The notes under the pieces: generated by a model
What the model saw: only the letters and a program-made list of their open reading frames with translations
What the model was told of the DNA's origin: nothing
The model's database searches: none
Part shown: positions 33,954 to 42,251 of the stretch, piece after piece
How the letters are laid out: the number at the start of each line of letters is the position of its first letter
Position numbering within the stretch: the stretch's first letter is position 1
Made by a program: the position numbers and the translations under genes
From: a virus
Direction: 5' to 3' (one strand)
IMG/VR virus record: IMGVR_UViG_3300007513_002696
Location: 1 to 57,772 of that record
Length of the DNA: 57,772 bases

Positions 33954-34417
33954 AAAAATTTATAATCAGTGACAACGCTCTTGAACGAGTAAAAGACCGA
34001 GCAGCAAAGCTTCCTTTGCTAAATAATTCTATCCGTCAAGGTATGGGCAGCTTGGTGGCATACATAGGCGAAGAGGTTGCTAAAAATGTTCTCAACGGGG
34101 AAATTAAAGATACCTATGATTATGATATTGTTTACCAAGGTACGAAGGTCGATGTCAAAACCAAAGAGCGTACGGTTGCGCCTAAAGCTTACTACGAATG
34201 TTCGGTCGCAGACTTCAACACAAGACAAGACTGTGATGAATATGCTTTTGTAAGCGTTCTCCACACTCTTAAAGAAGCGTGGTATCTCGGAAAGATTAGT
34301 AAGCGTGACTTTTACAATCAAGCAGTTTTCCACCGTAAAGGAGAGGTTGATCCTGCTAACAATTTTACCTTTAAAGCAGACTGTTATAACATTCCTATAA
34401 ATTTATTAAATTCATAA
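33950..34417 (+). CDS. PD-(D/E)XK-type endonuclease-like protein
   Basis: A 155-residue protein beginning MKKFIISDNALERVKDRAAK and coupled to the PHP gene by ATGA at 33950. The central YDYDIVYQGTKVDVKTKERT gives Asp, then Asp-Val-Lys (D-x-K), the core of PD-(D/E)XK nucleases. It is followed by an aromatic strand (YYECSVADFN) and a helix-strand pair (DEYAFVSVLH). Restriction-endonuclease-like proteins of this size are common in T4-like phages. Substrate unknown. Confidence 0.65.
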   Translation: MKKFIISDNALERVKDRAAKLPLLNNSIRQGMGSLVAYIGEEVAKNVLNGEIKDTYDYDIVYQGTKVDVKTKERTVAPKAYYECSVADFNTRQDCDEYAFVSVLHTLKEAWYLGKISKRDFYNQAVFHRKGEVDPANNFTFKADCYNIPINLLNS

Positions 34418-34485
34418 TGAAAAAGAAACAATACGATATTCTTCCGTCTCCCTGCGAAGAGGATTATATGGTATGGGTATGGTAA
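34417..34485 (+). CDS. Possible 22-residue peptide
   Basis: ATG at 34417 overlaps the TAA of the nuclease gene (TAATG). The short frame reads MKKKQYDILPSPCEEDYMVW plus two residues and stops at 34485, 1 nt before the next ATG. The perfect coupling supports translation, but the length gives little statistical support. Confidence 0.35.
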   Translation: MKKKQYDILPSPCEEDYMVWVW

Positions 34486-34486
34486 G

Positions 34487-34657
34487 ATGGACGACACCCC
34501 TCAACAACGATATAACAAGACCCCCAAAGGGAAAAAAGCTCGGCTTCGAGCTCAAAAAAAGTACGATATAAAAGACAAAGAAAAACGCCGTGCACAAAAA
34601 AGAGAATACATGCGCCGCAAAAGAGCAGAGAACCCTAGTTACTGTAAATGGAAATAG
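34487..34657 (+). CDS. Small very basic protein
   Basis: A 56-residue protein rich in Lys and Arg (KKARLRAQKKYDIKDKEKRR, ending PSYCKWK). It starts 1 nt after the preceding tiny frame and ends 2 nt before the tRNA. Such highly basic helices are seen next to HNH endonucleases and in nucleic-acid-binding phage peptides. No family recognised. Confidence 0.5.
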   Translation: MDDTPQQRYNKTPKGKKARLRAQKKYDIKDKEKRRAQKREYMRRKRAENPSYCKWK

Positions 34658-34659
34658 TC

Positions 34660-34736
34660 GCCACCTTAGCTCAGTCCGGCAGAGCATCCGATTTGTAATC
34701 GGAAGCGCCTTGGTTCGAATCCAAGAGGTGGCTCCA
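34660..34736 (+). tRNA. tRNA-Thr (anticodon UGU)
   Basis: A complete 77-nt cloverleaf. The acceptor stem is GCCACCT/AGGTGGC, D-arm GCTC/GAGC, anticodon stem TCCGA/TCGGA around loop TTTGTAA (anticodon TGT, reads ACA), and T-arm CTTGG/CCAAG around TTCGAAT. The discriminator is T and CCA is encoded. It is the only tRNA I see in the window and probably helps decode ACA in AT-rich phage genes. It lies inside the replication operon, just before the HNH gene. Confidence 0.95.
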
Positions 34737-34741
34737 TCTAT

Positions 34742-35257
34742 ATGAAAGACCATACACCCACATTAAAGAAAAAATGCAAAAATTGCGGCACAGCAATAAC
34801 AGTGCGGCGTTCTGACCACAACAGAGGACAGGCTCTTTTCTGTAGCCGTGCTTGTAGCGGCTACCACAATAATACGAAAAGAAAGAGCTTAGACCTAACT
34901 TGCACCATATGCGGGGGCTCATTTAAATCTAAATGCTCCCACGCTAAATACTGTAGCACCTCTTGCCGCAGACACATGTATATCTCCCGCGCAAAAAAGG
35001 ATAGAGATAGAGGGAAGTATCGCTACCACCTTAGCAAAAAAATAAGAGACAAGTACGGCACACTCTCTTGTTTTATTTGTGGCTGGCAAGAAGCCACGTG
35101 CGATGTGCACCATATTGTGCCTCGCTCAAAAGGAGGGACAGACGAAGATAGTAACATGACCGTCGTATGCCCCAACCACCACCGCATGATTCACCAAGGC
35201 AAAGTAAATGTGAATAATATTAAAACCCTAGCCCATCAATTTAAATTAAAAAAATGA
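34742..35257 (+). CDS. HNH endonuclease with two zinc ribbons
   Basis: A 171-residue protein. Two CxxC...CxxxC ribbons occupy residues 12-38 and 54-75. The HNH/betabetaalpha-Me site spans CFICGWQEATCDVHHIVPRS, then MTVVCPNHHRMIHQG, with structural CxxC/CxxH zinc ligands. It starts 5 nt after the tRNA, the usual position of a free-standing homing endonuclease that spreads with its flanking DNA. The gene overlaps the SET-domain gene by 4 nt. Confidence 0.88.
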   Translation: MKDHTPTLKKKCKNCGTAITVRRSDHNRGQALFCSRACSGYHNNTKRKSLDLTCTICGGSFKSKCSHAKYCSTSCRRHMYISRAKKDRDRGKYRYHLSKKIRDKYGTLSCFICGWQEATCDVHHIVPRSKGGTDEDSNMTVVCPNHHRMIHQGKVNVNNIKTLAHQFKLKK

Positions 35258-35679
35258 AAGACAAACTTTTTTTATCACCAAAGATACAAGTTAAAACTGT
35301 GGATGGTTGCCGTGGGGTTTTCTGCGTAGAAGATATTAAGAAAGGGGAGGGCGTGGAAGAAAGCGGGCTTCTCCTTCTGGAAAATAACAAATGGGAGGAC
35401 TGTGACAAAGAGCTTTTAAAGTGCGCTTTCCCATGGCCAGAGTTGCGCTCAGATTGGAAGGATTTTTGCGATGAACATGGAGGCATCTTGCCTTTTCATG
35501 CTACCCGTCCAGTTTTAGTGCTTGGGTACGGTATGTTTTATCGGCGCTCCCCCTCACCTAACATTAACCATAAGATAGAAAAAAAATTATTTACTTGCAA
35601 TTTTGTAGCAACATGTGATATAAAAGAAGGGGAAGAATTGTTTTTACCTAAACCCAAAACCGAAGAAAACCATGAATGA
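35254..35679 (+). CDS. SET-domain protein
   Basis: A 141-residue protein with the SET core. It has VKTVDGCRGVFCVEDIKKGE (SAM-binding strand), PVLVLGYGMFYRRSPSPNIN in the NHSxxPN region, and FVATCDIKEGEELFL. SET proteins transfer methyl groups from SAM to protein lysines. Here the NHS motif reads RRS, and the catalytic Tyr after the last strand (usually NYG) is missing, so activity may be weak or lost. It sits between the HNH and exonuclease genes with short overlaps at both sides. SET genes occur sporadically in phages, target unknown. Confidence 0.78.
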   Translation: MKDKLFLSPKIQVKTVDGCRGVFCVEDIKKGEGVEESGLLLLENNKWEDCDKELLKCAFPWPELRSDWKDFCDEHGGILPFHATRPVLVLGYGMFYRRSPSPNINHKIEKKLFTCNFVATCDIKEGEELFLPKPKTEENHE

Positions 35680-36313
35680 TAATCTGTTACGATTTAAAAA
35701 AAACCAAAAGTATTTGTGTTTTGATTTTGAGACGTGCCATCTAAATCTTTTGAACTCAGACAATAAGCCATGGCAATTAGGGTATGGCATTTTCCAAGGG
35801 AAGAAGCTCATAAAAAGTTTTGATCGATTAATTAAGTGGCCTGTTTTAAACATTAGCCCCGAAGCAGCCAAGATTTGCCGTTTTAATCGTCGCCATTATG
35901 AAAAAAATGCTACAGATGCAGCAGCCATCCTTCAGGAATTTGAAAAATATCTTTACGACCCTTCTTATTTGGTTCTTGGCCATAATTTATTAGGGTTTGA
36001 TGTTTATATCCACAATATTTATCGTAAATTACTCAAACTCAAGTCAGACTTCTCCTACGTAGACAGAATTATCGATACAAACTGCATCGCGAAAGCCGCC
36101 AAAGAAAAAATTAAAAAAAGCAAAAGCGAACCATTGATTAATTGGCAATATAAGCTGAATGAGTTTCGCAAAAGAGGGCTAAAAACTAACCAAAAACAAT
36201 TACTTAAAGACTATGATATTAAATTTGACGAAAGTAAGCTCCATGACGCTCGTTACGATATCGGAATGACATTTAAAATTTTTAACAAACTCATATGGGA
36301 GGTCGAAATATAA
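35672..36313 (+). CDS. DEDDh 3'-5' exonuclease (DnaQ-like proofreader)
   Basis: A 213-residue protein with Exo I KYLCFDFETCHL, Exo II YLVLGHNLLGFDVYIHN and Exo III LHDARYDIGMTF; the His five residues before the last Asp marks the DEDDh subtype. It is directly upstream of the polymerase core, which lacks its own exonuclease domain, so it probably proofreads the phage DnaE. The gene end carries the Shine-Dalgarno sequence for the polymerase. Confidence 0.88.
   Translation: MNDNLLRFKKNQKYLCFDFETCHLNLLNSDNKPWQLGYGIFQGKKLIKSFDRLIKWPVLNISPEAAKICRFNRRHYEKNATDAAAILQEFEKYLYDPSYLVLGHNLLGFDVYIHNIYRKLLKLKSDFSYVDRIIDTNCIAKAAKEKIKKSKSEPLINWQYKLNEFRKRGLKTNQKQLLKDYDIKFDESKLHDARYDIGMTFKIFNKLIWEVEI
36298..36303 (+). 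promoter_or_regulatory. Ribosome-binding site fixing the polymerase start
   Basis: GGAGGT at 36298-36303 is 9 nt before the ATG at 36313. It overlaps an upstream in-frame ATG at 36295, so the true start of the polymerase is 36313 (TAATG overlap with the exonuclease stop). Confidence 0.8.
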
Positions 36314-38883
36314 TGTTTGCAGATAAGTTTACCAAATACGATAAGTGTGCCCCAGCTGGGGTTCTTCTCCCTAAGATTAAAATCGATAAAAAGTTTTACA
36401 AAAAACTTGGTCTCGACGAAGAAGTCGATAATCTAAGATTCCTAAAGAAGCTTTGTTGGGAGAGTATTAAAGAGATGGGCATCAATAAATACCCCAACAA
36501 AGATCGATATTACGACAGAGCAGGAGAAGAGCTGAAAATATTAGACGAGCTCGGATTTATTGATTATATTTTGCTTAATTGGGATATTTTAAACTATTGT
36601 CACGAACATGATATACCGACTGGTCCCGGCCGCGGATCAGCCGCAGGTTCCCTAATACTTTATTTGCTCAAGGTTACAAAAGTAGATCCGATTAAGTACA
36701 ATCTTTTCTTCGAGAGATTTGTTTCTAAAAGCCGTGCTCGCAAAATAGAGAAAGACGGTATAACTTATCTTGACGGATCTTTATTGGCTGATGTTGACAA
36801 TGATATCGCTTATGATCGACGAAGCGAGGTGATTGAATACATCAAACGTAAACACCCTTCTCGTACATGCCGAATTTTAAATTTGGTTAGCTTAAGCGGT
36901 AAGCTTTGCATCAAGGAGACCGGCAAAATTGTTGGTCTTTACACAGAGCAAGAGGTTAACGAGTTAAGCGATTTGATTCCTGTTAAATTTGGTAAGGTTT
37001 CCCCTTTGTCTGAGGCGCGCCAAGAAAGTGAGCTTTTCGACGAGTGGTGCGAGGAAAACATCAAAGTTTACGAGATAGCTCGCAAACTAGAAGGCCTTAT
37101 TAAGAACACAGGTATTCATGCGTCAGGTATTGCAATTTCCCATGACCGTTTAACTGATATTTGCCCGCTCCAAAAAACTAAAGAAGGAGAGCTGACCTCT
37201 TGTTATGACATGAATTGGATTTCTGAGCTTACAGTTAAGTTTGACATATTAGGCTTGAAAACTTTAACCGTTCTAAAAGAGGCGTCACGCCTTGCTCAAA
37301 TAAACTTAGAGAGCATCGACCTGAGCCAAAAAAAGCTCTACAAGCATCTACAAAACCTTGAATGCCCACAAGGGCTTTTTCAAATTGAGGCGGATACCAA
37401 TTTTGGTGTTTGCAAAAAAATTAAACCTCGCAACCTAGAGGAAGTTTCGGCTGTGATCGCTATAGCGAGACCGGGCGCTCTCGAATTCAAAGATCAGTAC
37501 GCCAACTATATTCGCACAGGTACCCCAGATCTAGTTCATCCTGAATTTGCTGATATTCTAGACTCTACCGGAGGTATTCCTCTTTATCAAGAGCAACTCA
37601 TGCAAATGGCGGTGAAAGTAGGGTTTACGTTGGATGAAGCTGAGCAATTGCGCCGCATTGTTGGAAAAAAGAAAGTGGACCAGATGCCCGAATGGCAGTC
37701 CAAGATTCACCAGAAGGTAGAAGAAAACCGTTTAACGAACGCATGGACAGGCCTTCGCGGAACAGAGATCGCTGATGTCCTATGGCAGGTAGCAGAAGAT
37801 AGCGCTAATTATTCTTTTAACAAATCTCATTCTATTAGTTATGCCATCCTTTCCGCATGGACAACTTATCTAAAGTTCAATTATCCTCAATATTTTTATA
37901 TTGCTTTGCTTAAAATGGCGAAACACGAGGCTGATCCTTTTGACCAAGTCAACAGAATAGCTCGAGAGTTAAACTACTTTAACATGAAGCTCCTACCTCC
38001 CGATTTGGCAAAATCAGAAATGGACTTTACAGTAGAAGGCAAAGATATTCGTTATGGGCTTAATTGTATTAAAGGTGTTAGCGAAAAAAGCTTACAGTCC
38101 ATTGTTGACTTTAGAGCTTCGGAGATTTCTAATAAGTTTGATGTTTTTCTAGCCGCTAAAGACGCCAAAATTAACATAGGGGTGTTGTCATCGCTAATAC
38201 AGGCCGGAGCACTTAGCTCTTTCGGCAATAGCCGCAGCCGCATGGCGCTTGAAGCTCAAGCATTTAATATTTTAACTGATAGAGAAAAAAGAAATTTCAT
38301 AGCTCTTGGACCTAAATATAATTATGATGTTTTAAACATATTGGGCACAGAGGTCCTCAAAAACAAAGGCGTAGGGGACGACAACAAACCAATCATGAAA
38401 GAGAGCCGCACCCAAACCTTTCTTAAAAAATACAGACCCTACAAACACATATACGATAAGAATAAAAGTTTTGAAAAATTTGCTAATTGGTATTTTGAAA
38501 ACCAACTATTAGGCTATTCTTACACTCATACGCTCCGAGATGTCTTCAAGAACGAAACCGGCAATTTAATGAATTGTTACGAAGTGTGTTCTACAGATAC
38601 CAACGAAGGTGTAAAATTTGTAGGAGTAGTAAAAGATTGTAGTCGGCGTTTGGTTAGCAGAAACAACAACCGTTACATTCGTCTTACAATGGCAGATGAA
38701 CTTGGGCGTATTGATTGTATGTTTTTTGACCCCAAGCTGGAAAAATATTTAGAAGGTAAAGGGGCACCCGAAAAAGACAATATTGTCACTATTGTAGGAA
38801 AGAAATCAGAAGATATTGTTTTTGTAGACGATATGAATGTTTTAGATGGACGTATTTACATGAAACTGTCAGATATAAAATGA
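36313..38883 (+). CDS. dnaE: DNA polymerase III alpha-type polymerase core (PHP-less DnaE)
   Basis: An 856-residue C-family polymerase from the ATG at 36313. The palm has TGPGRGSAAGSLILYLL (about 104-113), the catalytic pair ADVDND (Asp160, Asp162, Asp164) and VKFDILGLKTLTVL (third Asp near 311). Fingers motifs include PGALEFKDQYANYI, LYQEQLMQMAVKVGF and YSFNKSHSISYAIL. A helix-hairpin-helix region (IRYGLNCIKGVSEKS) and a C-terminal OB fold (VKFVGVVKDCSRRL) follow. Bacterial DnaE has about 1160 residues; the missing 250 or so N-terminal residues are the PHP domain encoded at 33210. I see no tau- or clamp-binding peptide with certainty. Confidence 0.93.
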   Translation: MFADKFTKYDKCAPAGVLLPKIKIDKKFYKKLGLDEEVDNLRFLKKLCWESIKEMGINKYPNKDRYYDRAGEELKILDELGFIDYILLNWDILNYCHEHDIPTGPGRGSAAGSLILYLLKVTKVDPIKYNLFFERFVSKSRARKIEKDGITYLDGSLLADVDNDIAYDRRSEVIEYIKRKHPSRTCRILNLVSLSGKLCIKETGKIVGLYTEQEVNELSDLIPVKFGKVSPLSEARQESELFDEWCEENIKVYEIARKLEGLIKNTGIHASGIAISHDRLTDICPLQKTKEGELTSCYDMNWISELTVKFDILGLKTLTVLKEASRLAQINLESIDLSQKKLYKHLQNLECPQGLFQIEADTNFGVCKKIKPRNLEEVSAVIAIARPGALEFKDQYANYIRTGTPDLVHPEFADILDSTGGIPLYQEQLMQMAVKVGFTLDEAEQLRRIVGKKKVDQMPEWQSKIHQKVEENRLTNAWTGLRGTEIADVLWQVAEDSANYSFNKSHSISYAILSAWTTYLKFNYPQYFYIALLKMAKHEADPFDQVNRIARELNYFNMKLLPPDLAKSEMDFTVEGKDIRYGLNCIKGVSEKSLQSIVDFRASEISNKFDVFLAAKDAKINIGVLSSLIQAGALSSFGNSRSRMALEAQAFNILTDREKRNFIALGPKYNYDVLNILGTEVLKNKGVGDDNKPIMKESRTQTFLKKYRPYKHIYDKNKSFEKFANWYFENQLLGYSYTHTLRDVFKNETGNLMNCYEVCSTDTNEGVKFVGVVKDCSRRLVSRNNNRYIRLTMADELGRIDCMFFDPKLEKYLEGKGAPEKDNIVTIVGKKSEDIVFVDDMNVLDGRIYMKLSDIK

Positions 38884-41285
38884 TTACAGAAGATATTAAT
38901 TTTACCCCTCGATCACAAAAGTTGCTTCAGGCAACAAAGCGTATTGCGCTAGCTTTTCGGCATGATGAGATTTTGTTGCCCCATTTATTCGCTGCTTTTT
39001 TTGACCTTAAACAAGCTAAGTCTCTTAGTATTGCAATTGATCTTGGGCTTGATTTAGATCAATTACGACATGTTTTGTATAATGAAATATTATCTACGCT
39101 TCCCAATCATAAGGTTGAACCTGTTGAGATAAAGCTCTCTCCCCTTATAGTATCTATTTTAAAACAGTCTACCGAAATAGCATCTGAATTTGGCCATCCT
39201 TGGGTAAGCGTGGATCACATTTTTTTATCTATTTTAGATAATTTCGAGAAATGGCCCTCTAAGCTTCATGCTTTATTTTCTTTTAACACTACAGAGCTTT
39301 TTACGGAGATCGTTACTTATCTTTCAGACGCTCAGCTTCCTACAGCCCCCTCTTCTACAGGGGCGCCATCGCCCTTTACAGAAGGGAAATCAGACTTTAA
39401 AGTCTTAGAAAAATATGCTAATAATTTAACCGAAAAAACACTTCAAGGTAAAACTGATCCCGTTTTCGGCAGAGAGGAAGAAACCGCAAAGGTGGAAGAT
39501 ATTTTAAATCGCCGTAAAAAAAATAGCGTTATCTTGTTGGGAGAGGCAGGTGTTGGAAAAACTTCTATTGTTGAGGGTTTAGTTCAGCGCATTGTGAGCG
39601 GTGAAGCACCTTTGTTTTTGCAAAATAAAATTATTTTTAGTTTAGATTTAAATACTATTGTAGCTGGAACTAAATACCGAGGAGAGTTTGAGGATCGTTT
39701 GAATAAAATTATAGAAGAGGCCAAGCATTCAAATGTGATTTTATTTATCGACGAGATTCATACTCTTATTGGGGCCGGAGACGCTGAAGGGTCTTTAGAT
39801 GCTGCCAATATCCTTAAACCTGCTCTGTCTAGTGGAGACATTACAGTAATCGGGGCCACTACTTACACCGAATATCGTAAAAAACTTTTCAAAGACAAAG
39901 CCCTGCACCGTCGCTTTGACCAAGTCATAGTCGAAGAACCAACCAAAGAGGAAACTTTAAAGATTTTAGACCAAAAAAAGAAAATTTACGAATCTTTTCA
40001 CTATGTTTCAATCACTTCTGAGATATTGCAGGATATAGTTAACTATGCGGAGGAGTTTTTACCACAGAGCCAGTTCCCCGACAAGGCTATTGATTTACTT
40101 GATCTTATATGCAGCCATGTTAAGATAAAAAAAATTAAAAAACCACGATCCCTACGAGACCTTGAGGCGAAGTTTATTTCCAATCTGACAGAAAACAAAA
40201 ATTCTGAAGAAGAACAGAATATGCTTTTTGAAAAGATTAAGTCTGATGCCGCCAAATGGAGCGACCAACTATCTCATAAAAGGTACAAGGTTTCAAAACG
40301 CGATCTTTTTGAAATACTTTCCCGCAAAACAGGTATTCCAGCTCACGATTTTGGACAATCTGTGTCTCAAAAATATATCGGTCTTGAAAATCAGCTTAAA
40401 AAACTGGTAGTTGGACAGCCAGAAGCTATTAGCTCTATTTCACGTTGTCTTTTACGACATAAAAGCGGGCTTCGAGACACCGCGCGCCCCATTGGTAATC
40501 TAATGTTTCTTGGCCCTACCGGCGTTGGCAAAACCTATGTTGCAAAATGTCTGGCCAAATATTTTTTTAAAAATAAAAATAATTTTATTCACCTTGACAT
40601 GTCTGAGTTTTCTGAAAGTGCTAGTGTGTCTAAGCTGATAGGCTCTAGTCCCGGGTATGTGGGCTTTGACCAAGGGGGCGTTTTAGTAGAAAAAATTTCT
40701 CAGAACCCAAATTCAGTGGTTCTTTTTGATGAGATAGAAAAAGCTCACCCCAAAGTGCACCAAATTTTACTTCAAATCCTCGAGGAGGGGCGCCTTCACG
40801 ATTCACAAGGAAGAGACGCCAACTTTCGAAATAGCATCATTATTATTACTGGTAATATTGGCTCTCAGAAACTTATGCAAAAAGAATCTCTTGGTTTTGC
40901 AGATTCTACCGCGCAAAGCCGCGTAAGTGACGCTCGCCAAGAGCTTAAAAAAGTTTTGCCTCTTGAACTTATCAATCGATTTGATGATATTATCTTTTTC
41001 AAAGACCTGTCTGATTCCAGCCTGAAGGCTATTGTTCGCCACGAACTTCAACATCTTGTGGAGAACGCCACCAAAAGTGGCATTAATTTAGACTTTGATT
41101 CGAATATTGAGGATTTTATTGTAAATGATATTGGGGATTCGTCTTTTGGCGCTCGCCTCATCAAGAGAGTAGTTCAAAATAAGATTACCGACAAACTTTC
41201 TTTAAAATTTATTAAAAACCCTCACATAAAAAACTATTCGGTCCGCTATAATAAAAAGCAGGACAAAATTGATGTAAAATTTTGA
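38880..41285 (+). CDS. ClpC/ClpA-type AAA+ protein unfoldase
   Basis: An 801-residue two-ring Hsp100. The Clp N-domain repeats fill residues 1-150. D1 has Walker A GEAGVGKT (221-228), Walker B LFIDE (288-292) and pore loop KYRG. A short ClpC-like middle domain follows (about 420-465). D2 has GPTGVGKT (545-552), LFDE (615-618) and pore loop GYVG. An LGF tripeptide (671-673) lies where ClpA and ClpC carry the IGF/VGF loop that docks into ClpP; ClpB lacks it. The phage has no visible ClpP in this window, so it may pair with the host protease. Coupled to dnaE by ATGA. Confidence 0.88.
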   Translation: MITEDINFTPRSQKLLQATKRIALAFRHDEILLPHLFAAFFDLKQAKSLSIAIDLGLDLDQLRHVLYNEILSTLPNHKVEPVEIKLSPLIVSILKQSTEIASEFGHPWVSVDHIFLSILDNFEKWPSKLHALFSFNTTELFTEIVTYLSDAQLPTAPSSTGAPSPFTEGKSDFKVLEKYANNLTEKTLQGKTDPVFGREEETAKVEDILNRRKKNSVILLGEAGVGKTSIVEGLVQRIVSGEAPLFLQNKIIFSLDLNTIVAGTKYRGEFEDRLNKIIEEAKHSNVILFIDEIHTLIGAGDAEGSLDAANILKPALSSGDITVIGATTYTEYRKKLFKDKALHRRFDQVIVEEPTKEETLKILDQKKKIYESFHYVSITSEILQDIVNYAEEFLPQSQFPDKAIDLLDLICSHVKIKKIKKPRSLRDLEAKFISNLTENKNSEEEQNMLFEKIKSDAAKWSDQLSHKRYKVSKRDLFEILSRKTGIPAHDFGQSVSQKYIGLENQLKKLVVGQPEAISSISRCLLRHKSGLRDTARPIGNLMFLGPTGVGKTYVAKCLAKYFFKNKNNFIHLDMSEFSESASVSKLIGSSPGYVGFDQGGVLVEKISQNPNSVVLFDEIEKAHPKVHQILLQILEEGRLHDSQGRDANFRNSIIIITGNIGSQKLMQKESLGFADSTAQSRVSDARQELKKVLPLELINRFDDIIFFKDLSDSSLKAIVRHELQHLVENATKSGINLDFDSNIEDFIVNDIGDSSFGARLIKRVVQNKITDKLSLKFIKNPHIKNYSVRYNKKQDKIDVKF

Positions 41286-41310
41286 TTTAGAGTGTATAAT
41301 ATTATTAATT

Positions 41311-41508
41311 ATGGAAGCTCTAAAAGGCAAAAAGACTTATTTTACCGCTGGCGCAGCGGTTTTGACGGCTCTCGGCGCATATTTCGCTGGAGAGGTCGAT
41401 CTGACGGTTACAATACAGGCCGTTTTCGCAGCATTGATGGTAGTATTTTTACGCCAAGGGGTTACATCTGAGGCCAAAAAGGGCGCTGAAGCACCCAAGG
41501 AAGGTTAA
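41311..41508 (+). CDS. Small two-helix membrane protein (holin-like)
   Basis: A 65-residue protein with two predicted membrane segments, about residues 9-27 (YFTAGAAVLTALGAYFAG) and 31-48 (LTVTIQAVFAALMVVFL), and a hydrophilic charged tail (EAKKGAEAPKEG). Size and topology suit a class II holin or related phage membrane protein. No lysozyme gene is near, so the lysis role is uncertain. A TATAAT box (41295-41300) is 10 nt before the ATG, though no well-spaced -35 is seen. Confidence 0.6.
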   Translation: MEALKGKKTYFTAGAAVLTALGAYFAGEVDLTVTIQAVFAALMVVFLRQGVTSEAKKGAEAPKEG

Positions 41509-41510
41509 TT

Positions 41511-41759
41511 ATGTCTGCAGGAACAAGTGGTAATTCACCTTCTGGACCCGAGGCCACAGGTCCGGTTGATAGTCCAGACGCAACAGGCCCAGATTCAGGT
41601 TCTTGTGTAGGAGATGGCAGTGGCTCTACTGGTCCGGCTCCTGACGCAACAGGCCCAGATTCAAGCGGTGCAGCCGGAGAAACTAGTGGCCCTATCATAA
41701 GTGACGATAGAGATGCGGCAGCTGCGGCACCACGCCCCCTCCCTAGTCATAGACATTAA
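41511..41759 (+). CDS. ATGP-repeat low-complexity protein 1
   Basis: An 82-residue Gly/Pro/Ser/Asp-rich protein with recurrent ATGP units (PEATGP, PDATGPDS twice). It is preceded by an AAGGAAGG ribosome-binding sequence. The underlying DNA holds a 21-bp direct repeat (41578-41598 and 41643-41663). It shares the ATGP motif with the gene at 42252. It looks disordered and may be a virion surface or linker protein. No catalytic motif. Confidence 0.5.
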   Translation: MSAGTSGNSPSGPEATGPVDSPDATGPDSGSCVGDGSGSTGPAPDATGPDSSGAAGETSGPIISDDRDAAAAAPRPLPSHRH

Positions 41760-41761
41760 TC

Positions 41762-42007
41762 ATGGCAGCTAACACTACACCATGTCAAGTTAACAGTGCG
41801 ACAACTATTGCTGACCCGGGCTCTAATACCGATGGTTTTGGAGTCGTCACAAAAAGAAATATTTATATTGTCGCTGCTACCGCTAATTTTACAGCTAACG
41901 GTGTGGCTTGTGTACCCGGAAACGTTAATTTTTCCAATAATCCCTTTTTGGTGACAGGGGCTGTTAGCGGGGCTACAGTTGGTACTATTTGGTATTACAT
42001 TCAGTAA
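41762..42007 (+). CDS. Small beta-rich protein, unknown function
   Basis: An 81-residue protein (MAANTTPCQVNSATTIADPG start, VGTIWYYIQ end) with alternating hydrophobic strands and little charge, as in small virion decoration proteins. Sits between the ATGP-repeat gene and the next gene, joined to the latter by TAATG. No family recognised. Confidence 0.5.
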   Translation: MAANTTPCQVNSATTIADPGSNTDGFGVVTKRNIYIVAATANFTANGVACVPGNVNFSNNPFLVTGAVSGATVGTIWYYIQ

Positions 42008-42210
42008 TGCCACTGCCAACAAAGCGAACTGACGAACCTCGCGATAAGTTTATATCTCGTTGTATGAGTGACGAGATGATGAACGCGGAATTCAAGGACC
42101 CCAAGCAGCGCGCGGCTGTTTGTAATAGTCAATTTGAGCGTCGTAAAAAAAGTAAAGGTACAGCTAGTTGGGATGATGTGCGCCAAGGAGATATTCTAGG
42201 TATTATATAA
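42007..42210 (+). CDS. Small conserved phage head-type domain protein
   Basis: A 67-residue protein with DKFISRCMSDEMMNAEFKDP and QRAAVCNSQFERR. This Arg-Cys-Met ... Ala-Val-Cys motif recurs in short domains attached to phage structural proteins. I take the ATG at 42007 over the upstream 41989, because it makes a TAATG overlap and gives the usual MPLP start. Function unknown. Confidence 0.6.
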   Translation: MPLPTKRTDEPRDKFISRCMSDEMMNAEFKDPKQRAAVCNSQFERRKKSKGTASWDDVRQGDILGII

Positions 42211-42217
42211 TTTTTAC

Positions 42218-42245
42218 TTGACATTCTTTCTTTTCTCTATACTAT
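42218..42245 (+). promoter_or_regulatory. Promoter-like sequence with start at the ATG
   Basis: TTGACA (42218-42223) and TACTAT (42240-42245) with a 16-nt spacer; an alternative -10 TATACT at 42238-42243 gives only 14 nt. The ATG of the next gene is at 42252, about where transcription should begin. Confidence 0.5.
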
Positions 42246-42251
42246 TTTTAT

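Noticed and set aside
34412-34922. Two overlapping minus-strand frames (113 and 83 codons) across the tRNA region
   Set aside because: They run antisense through the tRNA-Thr and a plus-strand gene, have no ribosome-binding site and encode implausible hydrophobic and Cys-rich sequence.
36295-36312. Polymerase start at ATG 36295
   Set aside because: It overlaps the Shine-Dalgarno GGAGGT that is correctly spaced for the ATG at 36313, and adds only six residues without similarity.
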